Shown: positions 17,959 through 27,966 of the stretch, piece by piece
Layout of the letters: the number at the start of each line of letters is the position of its first letter
How positions within the stretch are numbered: position 1 is the first letter of the stretch
Assembly: GCA_903916735.1 (NCBI GenBank)
Contig: CAIWXX010000055.1
Location: forward strand, 95,422 to 159,421
Direction of reading: 5' to 3'
Origin: an uncultured Acidobacteriota bacterium
GTDB taxonomy: Bacteria; Acidobacteriota; CAIWXX01
DNA length: 64,000 nucleotides
Program-made: the position numbers and the translations under genes
The notes under the pieces: generated by a model
What the model was told of the DNA's origin: nothing
What the model saw: only the letters and a program-made list of their open reading frames with translations
Databases searched by the model: none

Positions 17959-19613
17959 TGGCGAGCACCTCGCTGCTGGATCTCGGCTCGTATCTGGTCG
18001 GCGTTTGGCGGCAATAGACGCCTCGATCGACATTCATCGAGCGCCAGAAGGGTCATCTGATCGATGGCCGCCACATCACGTGCCGAAGGAATGAAATCAT
18101 CCAGCGCCTTCATCCAATCAGCTTCTCGAATGACAGGTGAGTTGTCTCGCGATGAAAACCGGAATGCCGTGGTTGCCAGGAGCTCGAGGTCGGCTCCGGT
18201 GAAACCATCGGTTCGCGTGGCGATGGTCGTGAAGTCGGTAAGTTCTGTCTTGAAACCGTGCTTCTTCATTAGAACGTTCAGTATTTGCCGGCGTGCTGTC
18301 TGGTCGGGCATGAGAATCGGAATTTTGATATCCGTCCGGCCGGAACGACGCATCGCCGGATCGATGAGATCCACGCGATTGGTGATGTCGATCCGCAGGA
18401 CCTTTCCCCGTAGCGATTGATCTCCCCAGAATTGAAACGCCTGGCCGCGCATTCGTTCGCTGACTCCCGAGTCTCCTGATGGGCCGCTTCCACGCGCCTG
18501 CTCCTCTTGATCGCTCTCATCAACAACTACGACGACCGGCGCCAGAGAACGAATGGCGTTGAAGGCGCGTTCCTGATTGCGTTCCGACGCGCCGACATAC
18601 ATCTGCCGCAGTGGCTTGAACTTCACGCACAGCAAGCCGCATTCTTTCGCGAAACACTCGGCCAGATAGCTTTTTCCAGTGCCCGGAGGACCCATGAGCA
18701 TAATCCCCATTGGAGCGGCTGATATGACCTGCTGGCGCATCAATTCGGCCACCTCGCGCAATTCCTGGATTGCGTATTCCAGCCCACCAACCGCGTCCAA
18801 TCCATAATGGGATTCGATGATTTCGAGAATGTCGCCATATTCCTTGGCGAGCATTTCGATTTTTTTGGAAACGATGGCTGAGGGTTCATTGAAGTCGCGT
18901 TCGCGAAGCAGAATGTCTTCGATCTGGCGCAACGTCATGCCTTGAGATTTTTCCGCGATAAGCATGATGGAGACCGGATCGACGGGACGTTGCTTCTGTT
19001 CAATGAATCGTCGGAGGAATGCCTCCCGCGATAGGCTGTCGGGGCGTGGTATCTGAACGGCATGAATTCCGCTTTGCGATGCGCGAAGAGGTTCCGCGAC
19101 ATCAGCCAGGTTTTCGGCCAGAAGCACGATAACGGCTTTCTCAGCCACAATCGGATCATCCGCCCATCGGACAAGTGATGTAATAATGGATCGTTCTTCC
19201 TGGGATTGATAGGCACTCCCGCCAGCTGGCGCAATCGTCTCAACATAAGGAAAAACGGCAAAGACGCTCCGACGAGGGGTCTTTTGATTAAGAATGATAC
19301 GTTCCAACAAAGCCAGGGCTGCGTGCGGTTGAGCCGGCAGCGGAGTCCGGTTATCTAGCGAGGCCGCTCGTCGAAACGCCATTTCACGTTCTCGTGATTG
19401 GAACCGGAATCCAGTGGACAGGCTAAAGCTGAAAACGATGGGCCGCTGAGCTCCCAGCGCCATGATGGCCTCTTCGAGCGGTTGAAACTCATTTCCGATC
19501 GGAATGTAATCTTTGATATTGCCGGTCAGCAGGAACACGTGCGATGCATGAGAGTTGTAGATGTCGAGGAAATTTTCTTCCATCCATTTTGGAACGATTG
19601 AGAGGGCGTTCAT
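17955..19613 (-). CDS. AAA+ ATPase with degenerate N-terminal AAA-like half
   Basis: The product is a 552-residue protein. The C-terminal AAA module has Walker A GPPGTGKS (308-315), Walker B VVVVVDESD (360-368), a sensor segment DITNRVDLID and arginine finger region RRSGRTD. A lid domain follows (GFTGADLELLATTAF). The N-terminal 250 residues (HVFLLTGNIKDYI, VIVLLAENLADVAEPL) look like a second AAA fold without Walker motifs, as in Ycf46-like proteins. The first residue of Walker B after DE is S rather than D or A, a mild variation. The ATG overlaps the propeller gene stop as ATGA. It probably remodels a protein partner within this operon. Confidence 0.82.
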   Translation of the reverse strand: MNALSIVPKWMEENFLDIYNSHASHVFLLTGNIKDYIPIGNEFQPLEEAIMALGAQRPIVFSFSLSTGFRFQSREREMAFRRAASLDNRTPLPAQPHAALALLERIILNQKTPRRSVFAVFPYVETIAPAGGSAYQSQEERSIITSLVRWADDPIVAEKAVIVLLAENLADVAEPLRASQSGIHAVQIPRPDSLSREAFLRRFIEQKQRPVDPVSIMLIAEKSQGMTLRQIEDILLRERDFNEPSAIVSKKIEMLAKEYGDILEIIESHYGLDAVGGLEYAIQELREVAELMRQQVISAAPMGIMLMGPPGTGKSYLAECFAKECGLLCVKFKPLRQMYVGASERNQERAFNAIRSLAPVVVVVDESDQEEQARGSGPSGDSGVSERMRGQAFQFWGDQSLRGKVLRIDITNRVDLIDPAMRRSGRTDIKIPILMPDQTARRQILNVLMKKHGFKTELTDFTTIATRTDGFTGADLELLATTAFRFSSRDNSPVIREADWMKALDDFIPSARDVAAIDQMTLLALDECRSRRLLPPNADQIRAEIQQRGARH

Positions 19614-21073
19614 GTGAGGATCAAGGCTGAGAAACCGCCTTCATGTCCTAGGAAAACGGTCGTGTCGGTGATGATGGGGCTGGACTTAATTGTCTTTCCG
19701 ACATCGATGGACGCCATACATGCGCCTGTCGCGCCGTCCAGGAGGAAAATCGCACCATTAGTGGACGCGCCGAGTACATTGCTGCCGATGAGAACAGGAG
19801 ACGAAACAACAGAACTACCCGACGAGTACTTCCATTGGATGTCGCCTGTCTTTCTGTCGAACCCATAAACCGAACCATCATGTGAACCACAAGCGATGGT
19901 TTTTTCTCCGCAGGCGGCTGAGGAGAAGTATGGTTTGCCAGTTGATTTTTTCCACCGGACCGCACCATCCGCAGAGAGGCAGTAGAAACACCCATCGAAG
20001 GAGCCGACAAAAATATCGCCTGATACAGCCGGTGTCGCTCGCACCTTGGCTTCTGTTTGAAAGGCCCAGATTTTTTTGCCGGTCGAGATATCCACCGAAT
20101 GGATAGACCCATCATCGCTGCCGACGATGATGGATTTTCCGCAAAGAGCAGGGGAGGAAAACACTTCTCCACACCGGTAGGTCCAGATGGTTTTTTTCTT
20201 TTGAATATCGATGCACTGGAGAGTCCCCTGATCGGGAGCATCGACGGTTCCTATGAAGAGAAGGCCTTCTTGGGTGAGCGGCGACGATCGGATCATCCCC
20301 CCGATTTTGTGTTTCCACTGGATCTTCCCCATCTGCGCGTCTATGCAATAGAGGCAACCATCATCCGCGCCCAGGCAGGCGATCTCCTTTGTCAAGGCGG
20401 CTGTCGATTCCGATGGCACTCCGATCTCGATTTCCATCGCCGTCGTTCCGTTTGTGCCGTCGACGACCATCAATTTTCCACTGGCAGAGACAACGAGAAG
20501 AAATCCGGCATTGAGAAGGATCGGAGAGGCGAGGATTTCCGGGTATTGCCGGTACCAAAAAATATTCATCTTCGATGCCGGAGATGGAGGACCCGCGATC
20601 ACTCCGGTGCGCCCTTGATCTCCCCGGAAGCAGGGCCACGGGCCGTCGTATGGAGATCGTGACAGTGTCACGCGTTCCAGAAGCTGGAGTGTTGCTGGAC
20701 GGCCGATCACCCTCTCGGATCGAATGGGATCCGTCAGCCGATCGATCAGATGAGTAAAGAACCACGGAAGTGTCACATTCGAAGGCAGGCCATCCAATAG
20801 GAAAGACGGTTCGAACTTAATGCCTGTCGCCAGAGCGAAGAGCAAAATGCCCAGGAGATAATAGAATTCCGGCTCCGACTTTGGCAGCGCACTCTCGGCG
20901 AATGTGAGCGTGCCGGTGGAATCGAGCCGCATCCTTTCAATGTCTTCACCATGGGGGTCAGGTTGATTGAGGATCTGCTTGGCGATTTCCAGGACTGCAT
21001 CAATCGGCAAGGTCTTGCCGCTCCGAACGAGATCAAGCAATGTATAGCCGGCGTAGGATGCTAATATTTCCAT
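19610..21073 (-). CDS. pseudokinase-like domain fused to a PQQ-type beta-propeller
   Basis: The product is a 487-residue protein (start MEILASYAGY at 21073; the frame is open to 21196 but the upstream part lacks similarity). Residues 1-150 resemble a protein-kinase C-lobe: LLDLVRSGKTLPIDAVLEIA, then FYYLLGILLFALATGIKF, then a DPIRSERV helix. No HRD, DFG or ATP-binding lobe is present. Residues 165-487 are a seven- or eight-bladed propeller of PQQ/WD-like blades (GSDDGSIHSVDISTGKKIW, ACGSHDGSVYGFDRKTGDIQW). No signal peptide is apparent. It is the first gene of the five-gene operon. The function is likely a signalling-type scaffold. Confidence 0.75.
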   Translation of the reverse strand: MEILASYAGYTLLDLVRSGKTLPIDAVLEIAKQILNQPDPHGEDIERMRLDSTGTLTFAESALPKSEPEFYYLLGILLFALATGIKFEPSFLLDGLPSNVTLPWFFTHLIDRLTDPIRSERVIGRPATLQLLERVTLSRSPYDGPWPCFRGDQGRTGVIAGPPSPASKMNIFWYRQYPEILASPILLNAGFLLVVSASGKLMVVDGTNGTTAMEIEIGVPSESTAALTKEIACLGADDGCLYCIDAQMGKIQWKHKIGGMIRSSPLTQEGLLFIGTVDAPDQGTLQCIDIQKKKTIWTYRCGEVFSSPALCGKSIIVGSDDGSIHSVDISTGKKIWAFQTEAKVRATPAVSGDIFVGSFDGCFYCLSADGAVRWKKSTGKPYFSSAACGEKTIACGSHDGSVYGFDRKTGDIQWKYSSGSSVVSSPVLIGSNVLGASTNGAIFLLDGATGACMASIDVGKTIKSSPIITDTTVFLGHEGGFSALILT

Positions 21074-21290
21074 CGATCGAAACCTAACATAGGAGGAAAC
21101 CACCGTCAATGCGATTTGATAACCCCTCCTCCCGCGCCACTCAAATTGCGCATGAGATGGGAGATGCGGCATGTATGGTTTTTGGGGCTGATTCAATTGC
21201 CTACAGAGAAAAGAAAATAAAAATCATTTGATACCGAAGTTTGATCTGGTAGAATTTGGTTTAAGAGGATTCGCCGGATTTGAAGGTGGG

Positions 21291-22583
21291 ATGAAGGCTA
21301 TCATCAGTTTTCAATGGCCCAAAGTCATTATCGCTATCATATGCTGCCTGACTCCACTTGTTGCTCGATCTGATGAAGCCGTCACTCTTGATTCTGTCAT
21401 CAATGAAGCCCTCACTCACAACTCCAGGCTCCAGGCTTCCCTCAAACGATATGAAGCTGCTTCGTTGAGGCCATCTCAGGCACGGGCGTTGCCTGACCCA
21501 ACGATCGGGATCATGTCGACAAGCATGACAAATCCCATTCCTCTCTATTTCGCTGATCCCATCGCGAATGTTGCTGTTTCTTTCTCTCAGGAAATTCCGT
21601 TTCCAGGCAAGCGAGCACTGGCCGCTAATGTCGCCATGCTCGAAGCCGAAAGCGCGCGCGAAGAGCATGAAGCCTTGAAACTCGACATCATCTCCCAGGT
21701 AAAGGAATCGTATTTCGATCTCGTATATTTTGATCGAACACTCGGTCTTCTGAAAGAGAGCCGGCACTTGCTGGAAGAACTTTCGGGAATCGCGCAGGCT
21801 AATTATGAAGTCGGCCTGGCATCCCAACAGGATGTGCTGAGGGCTCAGACTGAAATCTCTTTGCTCATCGCTCGCCAGATTTCGCTCGAACAACGTCGCA
21901 GCGCCGCTGTTGCTCGCATGAACGAGCTTTTGCATCGGGCAGCGGGAACGCCTTTTGGTTCACCGTTGGATAGCCATTTGCCGGAACTCCGCTTCAGTTC
22001 ACAGGAACTTCGCAACAAAGCTCACGACATGTCACCGTCCCTGAAGGCACGCGAACGCGACATTGCCTCCGCTTCCAGCCGGCTTCAGCTCGCTCAACGG
22101 CAGTTGAAACCCGATTTCATGGTCGGAGCTTCCTATGGCTATTCGCGAGAATATCGGGATATGTGGCAGCTCAAATTTGATCTGCGCCTGCCGCTGTATC
22201 GGCGAGAAAAGCAAATTCCGGGAATCGATGAAGCGGCGCATGAACTTGAAGGCGCACGCGGGGAATATGATGCCGCACAACAACAAATTGATTCGGCTAT
22301 TGAAGAACAATATTCAATGGCATCCGCATCCCGACGACTCATTTCGCTGTATGACACAGGACTCATCCCGCAGGCACGGTCGACCTTTGATGCATCCATG
22401 GCCAGTTATAAAGTGGGTCGAGTGGATTTCCTTACGATGATGACCAATTTTGTGGGTGTGTTGGAGTATCGGATGAATTATTTTGAAGAGGTCACGACGT
22501 ACCAGAAAGCGCTCGCACAACTTGAAAAGTTGAGCCTGACACCTCTGCTTGCGGATGGCACGGACAAGCCGGGGAGGCAATAA
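21291..22583 (+). CDS. TolC-family outer-membrane efflux protein
   Basis: The product is a 430-residue protein with a signal peptide ending in VARS, then paired TolC-type helical hairpins ([24 protein letters not shown]-like [20 protein letters not shown]). It forms the outer-membrane duct of a tripartite exporter. It starts at ATG 21291 behind GAAGGTGGG. The stop shares its last base with the next ATG. With the adaptor and pump downstream it makes a CusCBA-type metal efflux system. Confidence 0.9.
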   Translation: MKAIISFQWPKVIIAIICCLTPLVARSDEAVTLDSVINEALTHNSRLQASLKRYEAASLRPSQARALPDPTIGIMSTSMTNPIPLYFADPIANVAVSFSQEIPFPGKRALAANVAMLEAESAREEHEALKLDIISQVKESYFDLVYFDRTLGLLKESRHLLEELSGIAQANYEVGLASQQDVLRAQTEISLLIARQISLEQRRSAAVARMNELLHRAAGTPFGSPLDSHLPELRFSSQELRNKAHDMSPSLKARERDIASASSRLQLAQRQLKPDFMVGASYGYSREYRDMWQLKFDLRLPLYRREKQIPGIDEAAHELEGARGEYDAAQQQIDSAIEEQYSMASASRRLISLYDTGLIPQARSTFDASMASYKVGRVDFLTMMTNFVGVLEYRMNYFEEVTTYQKALAQLEKLSLTPLLADGTDKPGRQ

Positions 22584-24127
22584 TGGCGGTATCGCAGAAA
22601 TCCAAATGGGTGATTCTGATCGTGGCCGCGGTGGCCATCCTCGCCCTCGCAGCCGGCTGCGCCAGACACACCTCCACAAACATGAAGTACCAATGCCCAA
22701 TGCACCCAACATACATCTCCGACAAGCCAGGTGATTGCCCGATATGCGGGATGCAGCTGGTTCCGGTTGGAATCAAGGAAGAGCCGTCGCCAAAGGCCGC
22801 CTTCGTTTGTCCGATGCATCCGGAAGTGACATCGGACAAGCCGGGGAAATGTCCGAAATGCGGAATGACGCTTGTTCCGATCAAAGCAGGCGCTCCCGCC
22901 CCGGCTCTCGAAACCCCCAGCGTGATTGGAGAAAAGCGAATTCTTTATTACCGGAATCCCATGGATCCGAGCGTGACGTCATCGGTTCCAGCCAAAGATT
23001 CAATGGGCATGGATTTTGTGCCGGTCTATGCAGATGAATCGGCGCCCGGGGGTGGTGGAATCGCCGGCATGGCCGATGTTTCCATTGGCGCCATAGGAAT
23101 CCAGTTGGCTGGTGTGCAAACGGCCCCGGCAAAATTTCAGCGTCTGCAGCGCGTGGTCCGCACGGTCGGGGTTGTGAAGCCTGATGAAACCCTCATCCGG
23201 CATGTTCACACAAAGGTGATGGGTTGGATCGAGAAGCTTTTCGCAAATTACACCGGGCAGATGGTCACACGAGGAGAACCGATCCTGACAATCTACTCGC
23301 CGGAGCTCGTCGCGAGCCAGGAGGAATTCCTGCGAGCGCGTCAGGAAGTCAGTGAGGTGAGGACCTCCGATATTCCCGAAATTCGACAGGGGAGTGAGGA
23401 TATAGTGAAAGCGGCTCGACACCGGCTCGAGCTTTTTGATGTGCCGCAGGATCTCATCGATCAGCTCGAAAAAGGCGGCGGCGTACAACGCACAGTGACA
23501 CTCCGAAGCAGCGCCTCAGGCTATGTGACGGCCAAAGATGTCTACGAAGGCAAGCAGATTGATCCAAGCATGGAGCTGTTCACCATTACCGATCTGTCGC
23601 GGATCTGGATCGATACGGATTTCTACGAATTTGAAGCCCGCATGATTCACATCGGCCAGCAAGCTTCATTGACTCTGCCATATGACCCTTCTCTGAAGCT
23701 GGCTGGTCGTGTTTCTTACATCATGCCGTATCTCAATGCTGAGAGTCGGACTCTGGGGGTGCGATTCGAGTTTCCGAATCGAGATCTCAAACTGAAGCCG
23801 TCGATGTATGTGGATGTGGAGTTGGCGATTGATGGCGGCGAAGGAGTCGTCATCCCCGACTCTGCCATTCTAGATACAGGCGAGAGGCAGGTGGTTTTCG
23901 TACAGACGGGAGAAGGACGCTTTATGCCGCGAGAAGTGACAACGGGGATACGCAGCAACGGTATGGCCATGATACTCGCGGGTGTACACGCCGATGAGCA
24001 TGTCGTCATCCGGGCGAATTTCCTGTTGGATTCGGAAAGCCGCCTTCGTGCCGCTCTTGCCGGCATAAACACTGAGGCACCGCCGACACAAAAAAGCACT
24101 CAGCCTAATGATCAAGCGAATCATTGA
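22583..24127 (+). CDS. cusB: RND efflux periplasmic adaptor with three heavy-metal-binding domains (CusB-type)
   Basis: The product is a 514-residue lipoprotein (lipobox LALAAGC about residue 25). Two complete heavy-metal-binding modules follow, KYQCPMHPTYISDKPGDCPI and AFVCPMHPEVTSDKPGKCPK, each continuing with CGM..LVP. A third, degenerate copy (YYRNPMDPSVTS ... SMGMDFVPV) has lost its cysteines but keeps the methionines. The membrane-fusion region has the usual lipoyl and barrel segments. It links pump and duct and probably hands over Cu(I)/Ag(I) or a related soft metal. The end overlaps the pump gene by 20 bases. Confidence 0.93.
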   Translation: MAVSQKSKWVILIVAAVAILALAAGCARHTSTNMKYQCPMHPTYISDKPGDCPICGMQLVPVGIKEEPSPKAAFVCPMHPEVTSDKPGKCPKCGMTLVPIKAGAPAPALETPSVIGEKRILYYRNPMDPSVTSSVPAKDSMGMDFVPVYADESAPGGGGIAGMADVSIGAIGIQLAGVQTAPAKFQRLQRVVRTVGVVKPDETLIRHVHTKVMGWIEKLFANYTGQMVTRGEPILTIYSPELVASQEEFLRARQEVSEVRTSDIPEIRQGSEDIVKAARHRLELFDVPQDLIDQLEKGGGVQRTVTLRSSASGYVTAKDVYEGKQIDPSMELFTITDLSRIWIDTDFYEFEARMIHIGQQASLTLPYDPSLKLAGRVSYIMPYLNAESRTLGVRFEFPNRDLKLKPSMYVDVELAIDGGEGVVIPDSAILDTGERQVVFVQTGEGRFMPREVTTGIRSNGMAMILAGVHADEHVVIRANFLLDSESRLRAALAGINTEAPPTQKSTQPNDQANH

Positions 24128-27100
24128 GTTTTCGGCTTACAATCGGGCTTTGGTGTTGCTCGGATTTGCCGTGCTGTGCATTTTTGCATGGCACCTTCTC
24201 TCGGAAATCCGCCTGGATGCGCTTCCGGATCTTTCAGATACACAGGTCATCATTTTTTCTCGCTGGGATCGATCGCCCGACATCATCGAAGATCAGGTAA
24301 CATATCCGATCATTTCTACGCTCCTGGGCGCGCCCCAAGTGAAAGCCATCAGAGGATTTTCGGATTTCGGCTTTTCCTATGTCTATGTCATTTTCAAGGA
24401 CGGCACGGATCTGTACTGGGCCCGATCGAGAGTTCTTGAGTATCTTTCAAAAATTCAATCACGGCTTCCGGAGGGAGTACAGACGGAACTCGGCCCTGAT
24501 GCCACCGGCGTTGGCTGGGTCTTTCAATATGCGCTCGTCGATCGCTCGAACACCCTGTCATTGGATGAACTGCGGTCCTATCAGGATTGGACACTGCGTT
24601 ACGCACTGCAGTCGGTCCCGGGAGTTGCCGAAGTCGCCTCCATTGGAGGATTCGTCAAACAGTATCAGGTGACGGTTGATCCGAATCGGCTTGCCGTCTA
24701 TCAGCTATCGATTGAAACGGTTATTGCGGCGATCCGAACGTCGAATAATGAAGTTGGAGGCCGGTTGGTGGAGTGGGGCGGCCGCGAATATATGGTGCGA
24801 GGCCGAGGATATGCGAAGTCCACGAGCGACCTGGAACAGATTGTCGTGAAAGTAGGACCGGGTGGCGTGCCTGTTTTGGTTCGCGATGTAGCGCGTGTGG
24901 AGCTCGGTCCCGAAATCCGGCGTGGGGTCTCGGATCTGGATGGCAAGGGAGATACCGTCGGCGGCATCGTCGTGATGCGTCATGGGGAAAATGCGCTTAA
25001 TGTCATCAAGAGTATCAAGGAGAGATTAAAGGAGCTGCAACCGTCGCTTCCCAGGGATGTTGAAATCGTCATAACCTACGATCGGTCCGATCTCATCACC
25101 CGCGCCATAGAAACACTACGTCACGAGCTCACGATCGAAATGATCATTGTTTCGCTTGTCATCCTGATCTTTCTTTGGCATATCCCATCGGCTATCGTTC
25201 CCATCATCACGATCCCTGTGGCGGTCCTCCTGGCGTTTATTCCAATGTATGGACTGAACGTGACTGTTAACATCATGTCTCTGGCAGGGATTGCGATTTC
25301 GATTGGCGTCCTGGTTGATGGATCGATCGTGGAGGTTGAGAACGCCTATAACCGGCTGCATCAATGGCAGGAACAGGGGAGAAGAGGCGATTTTCATCAA
25401 GTCCGATTGCAGGCGCTCAAAGAAGTTGGTCCATCGGTCTTTTTCTCTCTGCTCGTCATTGCGGTTGCCTTCCTCCCGGTTTTCACCCTTGTTGATCAGG
25501 AGGGTCGTCTATTTCGGCCTCTGGCTTATTCAAAGAATCTCGCCATGGCCATCGCCGCTCTTCTTGCCATCACACTCGATCCCGCCATGCGGATGGCCTT
25601 CACACGCATGCACCCTTTTTCTTTCCGCCCACGATTCTTCTCATGGATAGCCACCAAAGTCGCGGTCGGAACTTATTATGCCGAAGAGCGGCACCCAATC
25701 AGCCGGATGATTTTCCGTCTCTACGAGCCGGCGTGCCGCTTTGTCCTTCGATACCCGAAAATCATCATCGCATCTGCGATCGTTATCATTGCCGTCAGTG
25801 TCCCTTTTTATTTCCGACTCGGCTCCGAATTCATGCCGCCCCTCAACGAAGGCACACTTCTCTACATGCCGACAACGTTGCCGGGGATTTCAGTGGCTCA
25901 GGCTCAGGAATTGCTCCAGTCACAGGACCGGGTCTTGCGATCTTTCCCTGAAGTGGAACGCGTCTTCGGGAAAGCCGGTCGCGCCGATACATCGACGGAC
26001 CCAGCACCTTTTTCCATGATGGAAACCACGGTTGTTCTCAAGCCCGAAAGTGAATGGCGTGCGAAAAAACAGTGGTATTCTTCAATTTTCCCCAGCTGGT
26101 TGAAGCCCCTCGCTCGACCCATCTGGCCTGAGCATATCTCTTCGGAGGAGCTGATCGCTGAAATGAATAAGTCACTCCAGATCGTCGGAGTGACGAACGC
26201 ATGGACGATGCCGATCAAGGGCCGCATCGATATGCTCACAACCGGAGTGCGGACACCGATTGGGATAAAAATCTTTGGAGCCAACCTGCAGGAGATCGAA
26301 CGGATCGGCGGAGAATTGGAAAAGATCTTGCAGCGGATCCCCGGGACACGGAGCGTTTATGCAGAGCGTGTGGCCGGTGGGTTCTTTCTCGACTTCCAGC
26401 CTCGCCGTGATCAGCTTGCACGCTACGGGCTGACCATCGGAGAACTCCAGTCTGTTATTCAGAGTGCCATCGGCGGAGAAAACGTCACGACCACGATTGA
26501 AGGGCGGGAACGATATCCGGTCAACGTACGATATCCACGTGAACTGCGTGATAATGTTGATCGCCTCCAGCGTGTGCTGGTGCCGACCTCCTCTGGCGCT
26601 CAAGTCCCACTCATCCAACTCGCAGATATCGCGCTTGTTCAAGGCCCCGCAATGCTGAGAGACGAAAATGGATTTCTAGCGGGATACGTCTTCGTCGACA
26701 TTGCCGGCAGGGATATCGGCGGATACGTGCGCGATGCAAAACAGGAGGTCAGCCGGGTGATGGCTCTTCCGGCAGGGTACGTGCTGCAGTGGAGCGGTCA
26801 ATATGAAAACATGCTTCGTGTGCGTGAACGTCTCAAAGTCGTCGTTCCTATCACTCTTATTCTCATTTTCGTGTTGCTCTTAGCCAATACACGATCGGCG
26901 TTCAAGGCTGCCGTCGTGATGCTCGCCGTGCCATTTTCTGCAGTTGGTGCCATATGGCTCTTCTATATTCTCAATTACAATATTTCAATTGCCGCATGGG
27001 TCGGCATGATCGCACTTCTGGGGCTCGACGCTGAGACTGGTGTCTTCATGATGCTTTTTCTGGATCTGTCTTTTGACGAGGCAAAACAGAATGGCCGGTT

Positions 27101-27377
27101 GACGAAAATCACCGATCTGGATGAAGCCATTATCCATGGAGCGGTAAAGAGGGCTCGTCCCAAGATGATGACTGTCTGTGCAGCATTCATGGGACTGCTT
27201 CCAATCATGTGGTCGACCTCTGCGGGAGCCGATGTGATGAAACGGATCGCAGCGCCGATGATCGGTGGCCTTGTCACGTCGTTTCTGATGGAGTTGCTCG
27301 TCTACCCCGCAATCTATAAACTCTGGAAGATGTTTGGGGAACTTAAGGAAATCAATCGTACAGAGGAGGTCCAATGA
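24108..27377 (+). CDS. cusA: heavy-metal RND efflux pump (CusA/CzcA family)
   Basis: The product is a 1089-residue inner-membrane RND transporter with twelve predicted membrane helices and two large periplasmic loops. The family block SIGVLVDGSIVEVENAYNRL precedes helix 4-5, and FRPLAYSKNLAMA and LGSEFMPPLNEGTLLYMPTT are typical of the heavy-metal subfamily. It is driven by proton import and expels monovalent or divalent metal ions. Metal specificity cannot be proved, but the CusB-type adaptor favours Cu(I)/Ag(I). It is translationally coupled to its neighbours on both sides. Confidence 0.93.
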   Translation: MIKRIIEFSAYNRALVLLGFAVLCIFAWHLLSEIRLDALPDLSDTQVIIFSRWDRSPDIIEDQVTYPIISTLLGAPQVKAIRGFSDFGFSYVYVIFKDGTDLYWARSRVLEYLSKIQSRLPEGVQTELGPDATGVGWVFQYALVDRSNTLSLDELRSYQDWTLRYALQSVPGVAEVASIGGFVKQYQVTVDPNRLAVYQLSIETVIAAIRTSNNEVGGRLVEWGGREYMVRGRGYAKSTSDLEQIVVKVGPGGVPVLVRDVARVELGPEIRRGVSDLDGKGDTVGGIVVMRHGENALNVIKSIKERLKELQPSLPRDVEIVITYDRSDLITRAIETLRHELTIEMIIVSLVILIFLWHIPSAIVPIITIPVAVLLAFIPMYGLNVTVNIMSLAGIAISIGVLVDGSIVEVENAYNRLHQWQEQGRRGDFHQVRLQALKEVGPSVFFSLLVIAVAFLPVFTLVDQEGRLFRPLAYSKNLAMAIAALLAITLDPAMRMAFTRMHPFSFRPRFFSWIATKVAVGTYYAEERHPISRMIFRLYEPACRFVLRYPKIIIASAIVIIAVSVPFYFRLGSEFMPPLNEGTLLYMPTTLPGISVAQAQELLQSQDRVLRSFPEVERVFGKAGRADTSTDPAPFSMMETTVVLKPESEWRAKKQWYSSIFPSWLKPLARPIWPEHISSEELIAEMNKSLQIVGVTNAWTMPIKGRIDMLTTGVRTPIGIKIFGANLQEIERIGGELEKILQRIPGTRSVYAERVAGGFFLDFQPRRDQLARYGLTIGELQSVIQSAIGGENVTTTIEGRERYPVNVRYPRELRDNVDRLQRVLVPTSSGAQVPLIQLADIALVQGPAMLRDENGFLAGYVFVDIAGRDIGGYVRDAKQEVSRVMALPAGYVLQWSGQYENMLRVRERLKVVVPITLILIFVLLLANTRSAFKAAVVMLAVPFSAVGAIWLFYILNYNISIAAWVGMIALLGLDAETGVFMMLFLDLSFDEAKQNGRLTKITDLDEAIIHGAVKRARPKMMTVCAAFMGLLPIMWSTSAGADVMKRIAAPMIGGLVTSFLMELLVYPAIYKLWKMFGELKEINRTEEVQ

Positions 27378-27787
27378 TGAAATCCCGATTCACGATTTTC
27401 GCTGTGACCGTGTTGTTGGCTCTTGCAGGCGCCGTTCTTGCGGCGGACATATCGCAAACAAAATGTCCGGTGTCAGGAATGGCCATCAACAAGGCGTCGA
27501 GCCCGCATATCGATTTTCAAGGACAGCGAATCTACTTCTGTTCGGATTCCTGCCCGGCCGCGTTCAAGGCCGATCCGGAGAAGTATTTTGAAAAAATCGC
27601 AGCTGACAAAGTTGTGCTCGAAAACGTGCAAAAAATTTGCCCTGTCACCGGGGAACAACTCGATAATAAGAAATCGTTTACGGATTACAAGGGGCGCCGG
27701 CTCTATTTCTGCTGTGATGCGTGTAAGCCTAATTTTGCCAAAGACCCGGTGAAATATCTGAACAGCATGATCGAGCAGCCCAAGTAA
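27374..27787 (+). CDS. periplasmic double-YHS-domain metal-binding protein
   Basis: The product is a 137-residue exported protein. Residues 1-23 are a signal peptide (VLLALAGAVLA). Two YHS domains follow, CPVSGMAINKASSPHIDFQG with YFCSDSCPAAF, and CPVTGEQLDNKKSFTDYKG with YFCCDACKPNF. YHS domains bind soft metals. As the last gene of the efflux operon, overlapping cusA, it is likely a periplasmic metal chaperone or sensor comparable in role to CusF though unrelated in fold. Confidence 0.88.
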   Translation: MMKSRFTIFAVTVLLALAGAVLAADISQTKCPVSGMAINKASSPHIDFQGQRIYFCSDSCPAAFKADPEKYFEKIAADKVVLENVQKICPVTGEQLDNKKSFTDYKGRRLYFCCDACKPNFAKDPVKYLNSMIEQPK

Positions 27788-27822
27788 CAGAGCGAGATTC
27801 TCGAAATTCCACCAGGGAGATC

Positions 27823-27966
27823 ATGAGGTTCGCAAGTCGATTGTTTACCGCTGTGAGTGTGGGATTTGGGAGGAGGCTGCTGGAGCCAAAATCCGTCGGC
27901 ATCAACTCGAGTCCTTCACTCCAGATTCCGCTCGCGGGCGAACTTCACCTGACTAACTCTTTATGA
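27823..27966 (+). CDS. small unrecognised reading frame coupled to the MscS gene
   Basis: A 47-codon frame begins at ATG 27823 after AGGGAG (27814-27819). It ends in a TGA that overlaps the mscS start codon as ATGA (27963-27966). The product is basic at its start (MRFASRLFTAVSVGFGRRLL) and otherwise featureless. The mscS gene has no ribosome site of its own, so this frame may act as a coupling leader. It could still be chance. Confidence 0.4.
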   Translation: MRFASRLFTAVSVGFGRRLLEPKSVGINSSPSLQIPLAGELHLTNSL

